In this document: one piece after another, positions 63,922 through 64,000 of the stretch | How the letters are laid out: each line of letters starts with the position of its first letter | Numbering within the stretch: the stretch's first letter is position 1 | Assembly: GCF_013401555.1 (NCBI RefSeq) | Contig: NZ_CP058552.1 | Location: 992,001 to 1,056,000, forward strand | Reading direction: 5' to 3' | DNA: 64,000 nt | Source of the DNA: Paenibacillus sp. E222 | GTDB taxonomy: Bacteria > Bacillota > Bacilli > Paenibacillales > Paenibacillaceae | Position numbers and translations under genes: made by a program | Notes under the pieces: generated by a model | What the model saw: the letters and a program-made list of their open reading frames with translations, nothing else | Told to the model about the DNA's origin: nothing | Databases searched by the model: none

Positions 63922-64000
63922 TTAAATGGTAAGCCGTGCACCTGCTATCGATATTTGCGATCCAAGCGGCACCCCTTAACAACAGCTCGGGCTAGGCGAC
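63922..64000 (-). ncRNA. ffs: probable 3' end of SRP RNA (partial)
   Basis: A noncoding stretch runs off the right edge just before a terminator and upstream of dnaX, exactly where Bacillales carry the large signal recognition particle RNA (scr/ffs). All three minus frames have stops. The GTGCACGGC near its 3' end could pair with the GCCGTGC-type 5' end known from large bacterial SRP RNAs. The 5' part, including the SRP GGAAG motif, is outside the window, so this is a positional call. Confidence 0.45.

Overview
This 64 kb window looks like chromosome of a low-to-mid GC Firmicute of the genus Paenibacillus. The grounds are Bacillales gene order (dnaX-ebfC-recR-yaaL-bofA-rrn; hprK-lgt-ppaX-yvoF; hisZGDBHAF-hisIE; rapZ-yvcK-whiA-HPr; cggR-gapA-pgk-tpiA-gpmI-eno; rnr-smpB-ssrA), a HisZ-dependent short HisG, LplB/LplC-type sugar permeases with a large membrane AraC regulator, and secreted proteins with a copper-amine-oxidase-like domain. 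Species cannot be fixed by eye. Almost every gene is on the minus strand, co-directional with the rRNA operon.

Layout. 1-3350: the edge of a decayed mobile element. It has a repressor gene with palindromic operators and a divergent truncated Cro-like gene, a lipoprotein cargo gene, and a large serine recombinase broken by two frameshifts. It lies against the 3' end of the tmRNA gene (3391-3752). 4311-8552: smpB, rnr with an unusually long Gly-rich tail, and secG. 8717-16210: the complete lower-glycolysis operon under CggR. 16579-17552: tRNA-Arg and clpP with a CtsR box. 17923-20144: two secreted proteins. 20241-24660: HPr/Crh-like protein, WhiA, YvcK, RapZ and a ROK glucokinase. 25072-29214: AI-2E-family membrane protein, TrxB and a TPR-HTH protein. 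29321-37625: a carbohydrate uptake cluster (uncharacterised 583-residue protein, two permeases, lipoprotein binding protein, sensor-regulator) with a cre-like site. 37842-47204: a Prs paralogue, hisJ and the whole histidine operon. 47543-50964: yvoF, ppaX, lgt, hprK. 51131-53652: an MsmX/UgpC-type ATPase and a PucR/CdaR-like regulator. 53769-60124: an rRNA operon in the order 16S-5S-tRNA-Ile-tRNA-Ala-23S, followed by eight tRNAs. 60125-63760: bofA, yaaL, recR, ebfC, dnaX. The right edge probably holds the 3' end of the SRP RNA.

Functional links. HprK, the HPr-like protein, a cre-like box before the sugar-binding protein, and the MsmX-like ATPase form the parts of a carbon catabolite network. 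The sugar permeases have no ATPase of their own and could borrow the MsmX-like one. tmRNA, SmpB and RNase R form one ribosome-rescue locus.

Most notable: a family of three large imperfect palindromes sitting inside the glycolytic and histidine operons (10091-10285, 41359-41547, 42322-42560); the 5S gene placed between 16S and tRNA-Ile; an 18-codon ORF whose stop codon abuts the tmRNA 5' end and whose ribosome-binding site lies in a hairpin loop; and the RNase R tail of about 214 residues. I found no CRISPR array, defence island or intact prophage.
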